Origin: a virus
DNA length: 63,950 bases
IMG/VR virus record: IMGVR_UViG_3300009158_002119
Span: 1-63,950 of that record
Direction: 5' to 3' (one strand)
Shown: positions 10,878 through 19,731 of the stretch, piece by piece
Layout: every line of letters starts with the position of its first letter
Numbering within the stretch: position 1 is the stretch's first letter
Made by a program: the position numbers and the translations under genes
Notes under the pieces: model-generated
The model's database searches: none
The model's input: the letters and a program-made list of their open reading frames with translations, nothing else
What the model was told of the DNA's origin: nothing

Positions 10878-11144
10878 ATGGAAACACAATTACAAGAATA
10901 CAAAAACAGAAAATTTATAATCTTTAATGTCTCAGAATTGAATCAGATTGATTTCACTCAGGTATTAGAAACATCAATTGATACTGTTAGAAAATCTGTT
11001 GATCAAACAAAAACATTTGTTAAATGGGATGGGGTAACTCCAGAGTGTGTAAATAATTTAACAACAAAAGAAGGACCTTACACTTATGATGAGATTATTC
11101 CAATTTTATTGACAACAGAATGGACGGATCAAAGTGAAATATAA
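10878..11144 (+). CDS. hypothetical protein, 88 aa
   Basis: Small acidic protein (METQLQEYKNRKFIIFNVSE) with a central Asp/Lys-rich segment (WDGVTPECVNNL) and no recognised motif. It sits 12 bases after the LamG fibre gene and before a GT9 gene. Its compact size and place inside the adhesin block fit a small accessory or assembly factor, but nothing in the sequence shows this. Confidence 0.6.
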   Translation: METQLQEYKNRKFIIFNVSELNQIDFTQVLETSIDTVRKSVDQTKTFVKWDGVTPECVNNLTTKEGPYTYDEIIPILLTTEWTDQSEI

Positions 11145-11184
11145 TTTATCTTTATTTTAATATTTCATATTTTATATTTAACAT

Positions 11185-12111
11185 ATGAAAAAAGTATGTT
11201 TAGATGTATTAGGATGTAGAGCGTTAGGTGATACTTTAGCAGTAACACCAACTTTAAGAAAACTTTATAATTCTTACGGTAAAAAAATATCTGTTGCGAC
11301 TCATCACCCTTATCTATTTTTAGATAACCCATATGTTGATAACATCTATACCGATGTAACCGATGAAATAAAAGAAACTCACGAAGTATTCGTATCGTTT
11401 AATATTGGTTATCATCCAAATGGTATTTGTTATAAACATAACGCAATGGACATTAGACAATTCCATGCGATTAATCTTGGTTTTATGTTATCCAAAGATG
11501 AGATGGAAATGGATTACATTCCAAAACCAATTGACACAATAGAAGGTTTACCTGAAAAATATGTTTTAATTCATCCCGTGCAAAATTGGGACTCAAGAAC
11601 TTGGGATGCAAAGAAATGGCAAATGTTAACCAAACTATTAAACGAAAGAGGTATTGCCGTTGTGTCTATTGGTAAAGATTCGTCTGAACTTGGTGGATCT
11701 AATGTGGATAAACCTGTATTCAATTTCAAAATTGATTTAGGATTAAACTTAATGAATAATACAGATATGGGTCAGGCTTGGTACCTCATCCAAAATAGTA
11801 TGTGTTTTATTACAATGGATTCAGGACTATTACATTTGGCGGGAACAACCGACGCAGAGATAATTCAATTAGGTAGTTCAATTAATCCTGAGTTTAGATC
11901 ACCATATAGAAAAGGTTCACAAGAATATAAATATCATTACGTGGTTGGTGGTTGTGGTTTGAATTGCGCTTCCGACATGAGGTATGGTGTTAGAGAATGG
12001 CAATCAATACAAGGTATACCATCACTAGTTAATTGTTTGGAAAGAAAAGAAACCTTTGAGTGTCACCCAACAATTTTTGCGGTTTATAATAAAGTGTTAG
12101 AAATAGTTTAG
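11185..12111 (+). CDS. GT9-family (heptosyltransferase-like) glycosyltransferase
   Basis: 308 residues with a GT-B fold of the ADP-heptose:LPS heptosyltransferase family. Visible signatures are the N-terminal loop CRALGDTLAVTPTLRKL, the central PVQNWDSRTWDAKKWQML, and the nucleotide-sugar motif MDSGLLHLAG (211-220). It is related to the third domain of the minus-strand fusion protein. Several Cys near the C-terminus (GGCGLNC at about 256-262, and ECH) may form a metal site as in BAHT enzymes, though the spacing differs. It lies among adhesin genes rather than LPS genes, so a virion-protein substrate is plausible (inference). Confidence 0.8.
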   Translation: MKKVCLDVLGCRALGDTLAVTPTLRKLYNSYGKKISVATHHPYLFLDNPYVDNIYTDVTDEIKETHEVFVSFNIGYHPNGICYKHNAMDIRQFHAINLGFMLSKDEMEMDYIPKPIDTIEGLPEKYVLIHPVQNWDSRTWDAKKWQMLTKLLNERGIAVVSIGKDSSELGGSNVDKPVFNFKIDLGLNLMNNTDMGQAWYLIQNSMCFITMDSGLLHLAGTTDAEIIQLGSSINPEFRSPYRKGSQEYKYHYVVGGCGLNCASDMRYGVREWQSIQGIPSLVNCLERKETFECHPTIFAVYNKVLEIV

Positions 12112-12118
12112 TTAATGA

Positions 12119-12125
12119 TATTTAT
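12119..12125 (+). promoter_or_regulatory. TATTTAT element, candidate phage promoter
   Basis: TGATATTTATTGTTAAAC, 15 bases before the ATG of the SPRY/fibrinogen-like adhesin. Confidence 0.55.
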
Positions 12126-12140
12126 TGTTAAACAACAATA

Positions 12141-13709
12141 ATGGCAACAACAAGACCTTTTTCGTATAATACAGGATCACCAATCTCAGGAACAATTCAG
12201 GTTGGTAATTTAGCCGTTGGTTACCCAACAACAGGATTTACAGGGATGGAATGGTGGAACGGACCTGATGAGGATTTAGGTTATGTGATTGCACAACCCG
12301 TTTCAGGAGATACCCAACCAACACCTATAACAATAAATGAAATTTTTTTAAGTTCAACTTACAGGGGTACTGATATTATCCTAAGTAATAATAATCAAAC
12401 CGCATATCAACAATTTGGGTATCAACAATCTGTTTTGGGAACCAACCCAATTGGTTCTACGGATAAAGTAATGTTTAGTATTTTATGTACCTTGGCAACA
12501 CCACCAGCATTACCAAACAGTCACTTTGTTGGTATTGGATATACTTCAATGAATTATCAAGGAAATCCTTATGGTGGTTACCCCGGTAATGATGGTAATA
12601 GTATGGGATATGGTAGCGATGGAAATATTTGGTATAACGGAAGCATATATTTAGGTGGTCTTCAAACTTGGGGTGATGGTGACATAATTGATATTATTAT
12701 CAATAATAATGTTAATACATTGTGGGTTAGAGTTAATGGTGGTAATTGGAATAATAGTCTTTCGGATAACCCTGAAACAAATGCGGGAGGACTTGAAATT
12801 ATAGGAGACCCATTTTATCCTGTGTTATGTCCAGGATATGAAGGTACAATGATAGTACAAAATTCACCAACATATAATGTTCCAAATGGATATACATTTT
12901 TAGGGTTAACATCTGCATCTGTTGGTTTTTTTAGAACAAATGGTTTTGATGATAATGAATTTATTAATATTACAAATACCCTTTTAAATTCAAATTATAC
13001 TGCAACAACCGATGCTTCAACAGGGTTAACAATAAATGGATATTGGAATTCATATACTGTAAATGGTGGGAATGGTTTAACCCCCGAAACTGCAGGAGAT
13101 AACGCTCTTCAAATAAAAACGGATTATTCCGGATCAACTGATGGTTTATATTGGATTAAAAATAATAATATAAGTGGTGGAACACCATTCCAAATATATG
13201 CTGATATGACAACAGATGGTGGTGGTTGGACATTATTGGTTACAAACCAAAACACCGATGGATGGACATATGAAAACTCTATATTATTAAATGAATTTAA
13301 CCCTGTTTCAGGTGGTTCAAACTATTCAATAGTTGCTTACGCTGATTATTTAAAAAGTTCAGGTGCGACATTCCAATATATGATAGACGCTTACCAAAGA
13401 AATCAATTTGGTGGTATATGGTCAGCCCCACAATTTTATTCATTTGTTTATACTGCTAATACACAAACATTTGTGACTATTAACACTAAATTTGGTACTT
13501 GGAATTATAATGATGGTAGTATTGAACAATATATGCCTTGGCGTAGTACTAGTAGTGGTTTATTAACCACATCATCCAATCCTGGTGGTGAATGGTGGGG
13601 AACTTTAATCACTAATGGTGGTTGGAACCCCGCACCTTGGATTAGTGGTGATTGTGGTTTAGATGGATGTATGCCTAATCCAGGAATTATATGGTATTGG
13701 GTAAGATAA
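12141..13709 (+). CDS. adhesin with SPRY-like and fibrinogen-like domains
   Basis: 522 residues. Residues 1-60 are an anchoring module nearly shared with the next gene (MATTRPFSYNTGS, WWNGPDEDLGYVI). Residues 70-255 resemble a SPRY beta-sandwich (HFVGIGYTSMNY, MGYGSDGNIWYNG, LWVRVNGGNWNN). Residues 253-305 repeat a second anchor-like segment (FINITNTLL, INGYWNSY). Residues 320-522 match the fibrinogen C-terminal domain (QIYADMTTDGGGWTLL, GGEWWGTLI) with CGLDGC near the end. Both folds are familiar from eukaryotic recognition proteins; fibrinogen-related domains often bind acetylated sugars. The likely role is host or surface-glycan recognition by the virion. Domain calls are by motif only. 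Confidence 0.75.
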   Translation: MATTRPFSYNTGSPISGTIQVGNLAVGYPTTGFTGMEWWNGPDEDLGYVIAQPVSGDTQPTPITINEIFLSSTYRGTDIILSNNNQTAYQQFGYQQSVLGTNPIGSTDKVMFSILCTLATPPALPNSHFVGIGYTSMNYQGNPYGGYPGNDGNSMGYGSDGNIWYNGSIYLGGLQTWGDGDIIDIIINNNVNTLWVRVNGGNWNNSLSDNPETNAGGLEIIGDPFYPVLCPGYEGTMIVQNSPTYNVPNGYTFLGLTSASVGFFRTNGFDDNEFINITNTLLNSNYTATTDASTGLTINGYWNSYTVNGGNGLTPETAGDNALQIKTDYSGSTDGLYWIKNNNISGGTPFQIYADMTTDGGGWTLLVTNQNTDGWTYENSILLNEFNPVSGGSNYSIVAYADYLKSSGATFQYMIDAYQRNQFGGIWSAPQFYSFVYTANTQTFVTINTKFGTWNYNDGSIEQYMPWRSTSSGLLTTSSNPGGEWWGTLITNGGWNPAPWISGDCGLDGCMPNPGIIWYWVR

Positions 13710-13726
13710 AATATAATTAAATTAGT

Positions 13727-14824
13727 ATGGCAACTGCAAGACCTTTCGCATATAACACAGGTTCAACCATAACAGGAACAATACAAATTGGTTCATTGGC
13801 CGTTGGTACGCCAACATCGGGATTTACTGGAAACCCTAGATGGTGGAATGGACCTGATGAAGATTTAGGGTATGTTATTTGTAGACCAAATACTAATGGA
13901 AATCAACCAAATCCTGATAATGTACCGGCTTATATCAGATTCTCAAGGTCAAAATTAAAAACAGACCAATCATTTATTAACTTAGTTAATTCTGTATTTA
14001 AACAAACATTTACAACGACCAGTGAGTGTACATCGTATTTAACGACAAATGGGTATTGGACTTCTTATGTTTCTCCCCCAACACCAACACCAACATTAAC
14101 TAATACGCCGACATTAACACCAACTCAAACACCAACATTAACTCAGACATTAACACCAACTAATACGCCAACATTAACAAGAACATTAACACCAACTCCA
14201 ACTAATACACCAACACCTACAAACATTAATTCACAAGGATTTAGTTATTCTAACTTTGCGTCAACTGGAGGCACTGTTTCTGTTGGTAACGTATCACTTT
14301 CATCAAACATTCTTTTTTTAACAACTGCGGCTAATGGTCAGGTTGGTAATGTTTATAGAACAACCGCAATTCAATTTAATAGAAATTTCTCGGCTCAATG
14401 GTCAACATTTATCGGAGGAGGTACAGGTGCCGATGGATACTGTATTCAATGGACACCAACTAATAACACTAACGGGACTGCAGGTGGTGGTGTAGGATAC
14501 GTTAGTTCCGCAATAAACGCAATTACATTCTTAACATATTCAAATAACAATTATACTTGGTATAAAAATAATGTTTCACAAGGTTCAACGAGTGTTACCC
14601 CAGGACTTTGGAGACAAACATTATATTTCTGGGGTGACTATAATCATTCGGCACAAACATTTGCACTTTATTGGAGCACAACAAATAGTAAACCTGGTTC
14701 GGCAAATAAAACATTTACTAGTTTCTCATTTGACACAAGTTCTTATTACATGGGATTTGGTGCGGCAACGGGAGGAGCAAATGATAACCATCAATTACTT
14801 TCTTGGGTTTTAACATTCACATAA
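13727..14824 (+). CDS. adhesin with Thr/Pro stalk and L-type-lectin-like domain
   Basis: 365 residues. The N-terminal 115 residues are paralogous to the preceding gene (MATARPFAYNTGS, WWNGPDEDLGYVI, TNGYWTSY). Residues 117-165 form a Thr/Pro stalk. Residues 168-365 look like an L-type (legume) lectin jelly roll, with GADGYCIQW, a GGGVGYV turn and a C-terminal LLSWVLTF strand. The anchor/stalk/lectin order is that of a receptor-binding protein. Immediately after its stop lies the 3' remnant of a different fibre gene, suggesting the C-terminal domain was exchanged. Confidence 0.7.
   Translation: MATARPFAYNTGSTITGTIQIGSLAVGTPTSGFTGNPRWWNGPDEDLGYVICRPNTNGNQPNPDNVPAYIRFSRSKLKTDQSFINLVNSVFKQTFTTTSECTSYLTTNGYWTSYVSPPTPTPTLTNTPTLTPTQTPTLTQTLTPTNTPTLTRTLTPTPTNTPTPTNINSQGFSYSNFASTGGTVSVGNVSLSSNILFLTTAANGQVGNVYRTTAIQFNRNFSAQWSTFIGGGTGADGYCIQWTPTNNTNGTAGGGVGYVSSAINAITFLTYSNNNYTWYKNNVSQGSTSVTPGLWRQTLYFWGDYNHSAQTFALYWSTTNSKPGSANKTFTSFSFDTSSYYMGFGAATGGANDNHQLLSWVLTFT
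14075..14221 (+). repeat. Thr/Pro-rich coding repeat (stalk)
   Basis: Encodes TPTPTLTNTPTLTPTQ-type units that share codons and wording with the repeats at 4460-4942 and 15457-17125, giving intragenomic homology for recombination. Confidence 0.85.
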
Positions 14825-14846
14825 TTTAATTAATAGTATTAATTTG

Positions 14847-14906
14847 ATATATGGATCTAATGTATTATCAAATTACAACGCAACTAAATCAAAATTTGGT
14901 TTATAA
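14847..14906 (+). pseudogene. 3' remnant of a LamG fibre gene
   Basis: Reading frame 3 of this non-coding gap gives IYGSNVLSNYNATKSKFGL and then TAA. This matches the end of the LamG fibre gene that stops at 10865 (ILNNYNNQKSRFGL-stop). No start or upstream domain remains. It appears to be the tail of a fibre gene whose body was lost or replaced. Confidence 0.6.
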
Positions 14907-14958
14907 TCATATATTTACAGTTATCTAACCTTACCTATTAATTAAATATAAAAATCTA

Positions 14959-14965
14959 TATTTAT
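14959..14965 (+). promoter_or_regulatory. TATTTAT element, candidate phage promoter
   Basis: CTATATTTATATTAAAAG, 14 bases before the ATG of the mucin-like gene. Confidence 0.55.
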
Positions 14966-14979
14966 ATTAAAAGAATTTA

Positions 14980-17145
14980 ATGCCAAATCAAATAACATTA
15001 ACGGTATCAACTGGAACACCACCATATAATATTTATGTGTGTGATATAACAAATACGTATTGTTATTTTGCAACAACTTTTGTTGGTGGAACAATAACCT
15101 TTGATTCTCCGGCACCATTAGAATATACAACACCAATTTTAATAAAAATAATTGATTCACGTAATTGTGAATCATTCCAATATTACCAATGTGTCCCTAC
15201 TCCAACACCAACATTGACACCAACATTAACACCAACCCCAACTGGTCCTTGTACTTGTTGTTGTCTTGCGGTTAGTTGTAATAATGGTAGTGGAGGATCT
15301 TTCACTTATACCGATTGTTTTGGAAACGTTATAGGTAATGTTTTGGTTGCTGGTAATTCTATTGTGTATTATTGTGGTAGTAATGTTACTAATTTAAATA
15401 ACGTTGCGGTTAATTATGGATCACCTTGTGTTAGTGGAACTTGTATATTACCTGTTCCAACTGCAACTCTTACACCAACTCAAACACCAACTCCCACTAA
15501 CACTCAGACTTTAACGCCAACACCTACATTAACACAAACTGTAACACAAACATTAACGCCAACTCAAACACCAACACCTACTAACACTCAGACTTTAACT
15601 CCAACACCTACATTAACACAAACGTTAACTCAAACTAATACTCAAACATTAACTCCAACACCAACTAATACTCAGACGTTAACACAAACATTAACACCAA
15701 CTAATACTCAGCCTTTAACTCAAACACCTACATTAACACCTACATTAACACAAACAGTTACAAGAACTTTAACCCCAACACCTACATTAACAAAAACATT
15801 AACACAAACTGTAACACAAACTTTAACACCAACCCCAACTAATACTCAGACGTTAACGCAAACTTTAACTCCAACACCTACATTAACACCTACATTAACT
15901 CAAACTAACACTCAAACATTAACGCCAACTTTAACTCCAACACCTACTAACACTCAGACTTTAACTCCAACTCCAACTAATACTCAAACTGTAACTCCAA
16001 CTAACACACAAACTTTAACTCCAACTCCAACTAATACTCAGACGTTAACGCAAACTTTAACTCCAACACCTACATTAACACCTACATTAACACAAACTAA
16101 TACACAAACTTTAACGCCAACTCCAACTAACACACAAACATTAACACAAACAGTTACGAAAACTTTAACTCCAACACCTACATTAACACAAACTAATACT
16201 CAAACTTTAACTCCAACTCCAACTAATACTCAGACGTTAACGCAAACTTTAACTCCAACACCTACATTAACACAAACAGTTACGGGAACTTTAACTCCAA
16301 CACCTACTAACACTCAAACTTTAACGCAAACTGTAACACCAACTTTAACTCCAACACCTACATTAACACAAACAGTTACAAGAACTTTAACCCCAACACC
16401 TACATTAACTCAAACTTTAACGCAAACTGTAACACCTACATTAACACAAACGTTAACTCAAACTAATACTCAAACATTAACTCCAACTCCAACTAACACA
16501 CAAACATTAACTCAAACTGTAACACAAACTTTAACTCCAACTCCAACTAATACTCAAACTCCAACTCCAACTAATACTCAAACTGTAACCCCAACTCAAA
16601 CATTAACGCAAACAGTTACGGGAACTTTAACACCAACTCCAACTAATACTCAGACATTAACTCAAACATTAACACAAACAGTTACGAAAACTTTAACTCC
16701 AACACCGACATTAACACAAACTGTAACACAAACTTTAACTCCAACTCCAACTAATACTCAGACGTTAACACAAACGGTTACGAGAACTGTAACTCCAACA
16801 CAGACGTTAACACAAACAGTTACAAAAACTTTAACTCCAACTCCTACACCAACTCAAACTTTAACACAAACATTAACACAAACAGTTACAAAAACTTTAA
16901 CTCCAACACCTACATTAACTCAAACTTTAACACAAACATTAACACAAACAGTTACGAAAACTTTAACTCCAACACCTACATTAACTCAAACATTAACACA
17001 AACAGTTACGAAAACTTTAACTCCAACACCTACATTAACTCAAACTGTAACACCAACTCTAACTAGAACCGTAACACCAACTTTAACTACAACACCAACT
17101 AAAACTCCAACACCTACATTAACAAAAACTAAACCTCTTCCATAA
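14980..17145 (+). CDS. mucin-like Thr/Pro-repeat virion protein
   Basis: 721 residues. An N-terminal beta domain (about 1-70, [20 protein letters not shown], with several Cys) is followed by a short Thr/Pro linker, a Cys-rich domain (about 90-155, [12 protein letters not shown]) and then about 560 residues of [14 protein letters not shown]-type repeats running to the C-terminus (TKTKPLP). The repeat is over 40 per cent Thr and has almost no charged residues, so it should be extended and non-globular, as in mucins. The gene directly downstream encodes a polypeptide GlcNAc-transferase-like enzyme. It probably projects from the virion as a glycan-bearing stalk (inference). Confidence 0.75.
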   Translation: MPNQITLTVSTGTPPYNIYVCDITNTYCYFATTFVGGTITFDSPAPLEYTTPILIKIIDSRNCESFQYYQCVPTPTPTLTPTLTPTPTGPCTCCCLAVSCNNGSGGSFTYTDCFGNVIGNVLVAGNSIVYYCGSNVTNLNNVAVNYGSPCVSGTCILPVPTATLTPTQTPTPTNTQTLTPTPTLTQTVTQTLTPTQTPTPTNTQTLTPTPTLTQTLTQTNTQTLTPTPTNTQTLTQTLTPTNTQPLTQTPTLTPTLTQTVTRTLTPTPTLTKTLTQTVTQTLTPTPTNTQTLTQTLTPTPTLTPTLTQTNTQTLTPTLTPTPTNTQTLTPTPTNTQTVTPTNTQTLTPTPTNTQTLTQTLTPTPTLTPTLTQTNTQTLTPTPTNTQTLTQTVTKTLTPTPTLTQTNTQTLTPTPTNTQTLTQTLTPTPTLTQTVTGTLTPTPTNTQTLTQTVTPTLTPTPTLTQTVTRTLTPTPTLTQTLTQTVTPTLTQTLTQTNTQTLTPTPTNTQTLTQTVTQTLTPTPTNTQTPTPTNTQTVTPTQTLTQTVTGTLTPTPTNTQTLTQTLTQTVTKTLTPTPTLTQTVTQTLTPTPTNTQTLTQTVTRTVTPTQTLTQTVTKTLTPTPTPTQTLTQTLTQTVTKTLTPTPTLTQTLTQTLTQTVTKTLTPTPTLTQTLTQTVTKTLTPTPTLTQTVTPTLTRTVTPTLTTTPTKTPTPTLTKTKPLP
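15457..17125 (+). repeat. long Thr/Pro/Gln coding repeat
   Basis: Imperfect units encoding [28 protein letters not shown] and variants. Higher-order copies (for example in 16840-17040) are almost identical at DNA level, so length polymorphism and assembly collapse are both likely. Confidence 0.95.
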
Positions 17146-17207
17146 TATATTTTAATTAAACTATTGTTTTTATTTTATTTAATTATATTTTTTATTAAAA
17201 AAGAAAT

Positions 17208-18455
17208 ATGAGAATATTTGTACAAATTGCATCTTACAGAGATCCCCAATTAATCCCAACAATTAAAGATATGTTGGAAAAATCAAAAAAACCAAAAAAC
17301 ATTAGACTTGGTATCGCAAGACAATTTCACCCTGAAGACGGTTTTGACGATCTTTCAGAATATGAAAATGACAACAGATTTAGAATTTTAAATATACCTT
17401 ACACCGATTCAACAGGAGTTTGTTGGGCAAGAAACTTGACACAACAATTATATGAAGGTGAAGAATATACATTACAATTAGATTCTCACATGAGATTTGA
17501 ACAGGATTGGGATGACACCTTAATCAAAATGATTAAACAATTACAAAAGAAAGGATATAAGAAACCTTTGTTGACGGGATATGTTTCTTCATTTGATCCT
17601 GATAATGATCCACAAGGGAGAGTTAAAGAGCCATGGAGAATGGCATTTGACAGATTCACACCTGAAGGTTGTGTTTTCTTTTTACCTGAAACAATACCAG
17701 GTTGGGACAAATTAAAGTCTCCAATCCCCTCAAGATTTTATTCGGCACATTTCTGTTTTACTTTAGGTCAATTTTCAACTGAAGTACAACATGATCCTGA
17801 GTTTTATTTTCACGGAGAAGAAATTTCAATTGCGGTAAGAGCATATACTCACGGATATGATTTATTCCACCCACATAAAACGGTTATTTGGCATGAGTAT
17901 ACTCGTAAGGGTAGAACAAAACAATGGGATGATGATAAAGAATGGGGTAAACGAAATGAAAGATGTCATCAAAAGAATAGACAATTATTAGGTGTTGATG
18001 GTGAAGTTCCCGATAGTGATTTTGGGATCTATGGTTTAGGAACTGAAAGAACAATACAAGATTATGAAAAATATTCTGGTCTATTATTTTCAAAAAGAGC
18101 GGTACAACAACACACATTAGATAAACAATACCCACCAAACCCTTACACATATAGTTCTGAAGAAGAATGGAAAGAATCTTTCTCTTCAATATTTAAACAT
18201 TGTATTGATGTTAATTATGGTAGCGTACCTGAAACAGATTATGATTTTTGGGTGGTAGCATTCCATAATGCAAAAGATGAAACGTTATATAGATTAGATG
18301 CTGGAATCGATGAGATTAATAGAATGAAAAATGATCCTGATGGTTATTGTAAAGTATGGAGAGAATTTAATGCTACGGATAAACCAACCTATTGGGTTGT
18401 ATGGCCTCACTCTGTATCAAAAGGGTGGTGTGATAGATTAACAGGTAATTTATAA
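17208..18455 (+). CDS. GT60-type polypeptide alpha-GlcNAc-transferase-like protein
   Basis: 415 residues matching the GlcNAc (PF11397) family: IFVQIASYRDPQLIPTI at 3-19, TGVCWARNLTQQL at 69-81, and the metal-binding LDSHMRFEQDWD at 91-102. Known GT60 members (Dictyostelium Skp1 hydroxyproline GlcNAc-transferase, Trypanosoma mucin Thr GlcNAc-transferases) put alpha-GlcNAc on protein hydroxyls. It starts 62 bases after the mucin-like Thr/Pro gene and heads the glycosylation operon, with the next gene 3 bases away. The likely role is to start O-glycans on Thr of the neighbouring repeat proteins (inference). Confidence 0.8.
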   Translation: MRIFVQIASYRDPQLIPTIKDMLEKSKKPKNIRLGIARQFHPEDGFDDLSEYENDNRFRILNIPYTDSTGVCWARNLTQQLYEGEEYTLQLDSHMRFEQDWDDTLIKMIKQLQKKGYKKPLLTGYVSSFDPDNDPQGRVKEPWRMAFDRFTPEGCVFFLPETIPGWDKLKSPIPSRFYSAHFCFTLGQFSTEVQHDPEFYFHGEEISIAVRAYTHGYDLFHPHKTVIWHEYTRKGRTKQWDDDKEWGKRNERCHQKNRQLLGVDGEVPDSDFGIYGLGTERTIQDYEKYSGLLFSKRAVQQHTLDKQYPPNPYTYSSEEEWKESFSSIFKHCIDVNYGSVPETDYDFWVVAFHNAKDETLYRLDAGIDEINRMKNDPDGYCKVWREFNATDKPTYWVVWPHSVSKGWCDRLTGNL

Positions 18456-18458
18456 AAT

Positions 18459-19172
18459 ATGACTTTAGCAGTAATAACTCAAATTAGGAATGAATCAAAA
18501 AGATTAAAAGAGTGGGTAGAATTTCATTCTTCTTTTCATAAAATAGACCATTTTTTATTTTATTTAGATAATCCTGAAGATAATTCTGAAGAAATGTTAA
18601 ATGAATTAAAAAAAACATATAGCATTGATTATAAATTTACAAATCCTATTGGTGAATATAATGGCAATAATTGTACAATAGCAACAGAAAGACAAAAAGA
18701 ATCGTTTAAAGATGGTTTTATATTTTTAAGAGATAAATTTGATTGGGTTGCAATTTTTGACGTTGATGAATGGATTGTACCTAATAACATAGATGATTAT
18801 GATTTAAAAAAAACGTTATCTGAAGTTAGTGAAAACATTCTTTATCTTCCTATGTATAATTTTATCCCACCTTTTGATTACGATAAATCAATTACTGAAC
18901 AAAATTTTTATAGATGGTCGTGTCAAGAACGAATAGATAATGAACATTTAAGTTGTGGTAAATCAATTATTAGAGGTAAAATTTATTTAGATAGAATATT
19001 TGATGTAGATGTTCATATAGGTCCAGCTCTTGATGGATATAGAAATAATGTAGATTTTAATTCAACAAACCACACATTTAGGTTACATCAATTTCAAGGA
19101 CATATGGGACATTCTAATAAAAAATATGAAATTTTTGATGACTCAATAAAAAAAATAATAAATAAAAAATAA
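18459..19172 (+). CDS. GT2/GT92-like glycosyltransferase
   Basis: 237 residues. The N-terminus reads LAVITQIRNESKRLKEWVEFH, typical of the Glyco_tranf_2_4/GT92 group, with an acidic metal motif FDVDEWIVP (D101-V-D103-E-W). It starts 3 bases after the GT60-like gene, so it is in the same operon and probably coupled. The Lys-rich C-terminus (KKIINKK) is short. It probably adds a second sugar; donor and acceptor cannot be read from the sequence. Confidence 0.7.
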   Translation: MTLAVITQIRNESKRLKEWVEFHSSFHKIDHFLFYLDNPEDNSEEMLNELKKTYSIDYKFTNPIGEYNGNNCTIATERQKESFKDGFIFLRDKFDWVAIFDVDEWIVPNNIDDYDLKKTLSEVSENILYLPMYNFIPPFDYDKSITEQNFYRWSCQERIDNEHLSCGKSIIRGKIYLDRIFDVDVHIGPALDGYRNNVDFNSTNHTFRLHQFQGHMGHSNKKYEIFDDSIKKIINKK

Positions 19173-19178
19173 AAAAAT

Positions 19179-19721
19179 ATGAAGAAAATTTTTATAGATG
19201 GTGGAGCAAGAATTGCCGAATCATTTGACATAATTAATCGTGATATGCCTCAATACTCTAATTTTGAATTTATATTGTACGAACCTCACCCAAATCATAC
19301 TGATTTTTTAGAAAATCTTTCTAAAGAAAAAAATTTTAAATTTGTTAATGGTGCTATTTGGGATAAAACAGGATTATCCGATTTTTATCTTGCTATTGAT
19401 TTTTATGGTGATCAAGGAAGTACATTATGTGATGACAAAAAAGAAAAATTAGATTTAGAAAATCCTATTAAAGTTAACACATATGATATTGTTGATATAT
19501 TAAATGAGTTTAGTGATGATGATTATATTGTATTAAAATTAGATGTTGAGGGTGGAGAGTATGATATTATACAGAGATTAATAGATACTAATAATTTACA
19601 TAGAGTTAATGAGTATATTATAGAATGGCATGACCAATTTTATGAGGGTAAACGAAAACCAAGATGGTATTTTATTGATGAAATAAATAAATTTAGCACA
19701 CATAGAGATTGGGTGTATTAA
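19179..19721 (+). CDS. FkbM-family SAM methyltransferase
   Basis: 180 residues with the FkbM pattern: FIDGGARIAESF near the N-terminus in place of motif I, FILYEPHPNH after strand 2, and the hallmark LKLDVEGGEYDII at about 118-130. FkbM enzymes O-methylate sugars and polyketides. The gene is 6 bases after the GT92-like gene and 10 before the GT6-like gene. It probably caps or decorates the glycan. The family assignment is good; the methyl acceptor is unknown. Confidence 0.75.
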   Translation: MKKIFIDGGARIAESFDIINRDMPQYSNFEFILYEPHPNHTDFLENLSKEKNFKFVNGAIWDKTGLSDFYLAIDFYGDQGSTLCDDKKEKLDLENPIKVNTYDIVDILNEFSDDDYIVLKLDVEGGEYDIIQRLIDTNNLHRVNEYIIEWHDQFYEGKRKPRWYFIDEINKFSTHRDWVY

Positions 19722-19731
19722 AAATAAAATT

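Noticed and set aside
17884-18189. Minus-strand open frame of 101 codons
   Set aside because: Antisense to the GT60-like gene; composition reflects that gene's codons.
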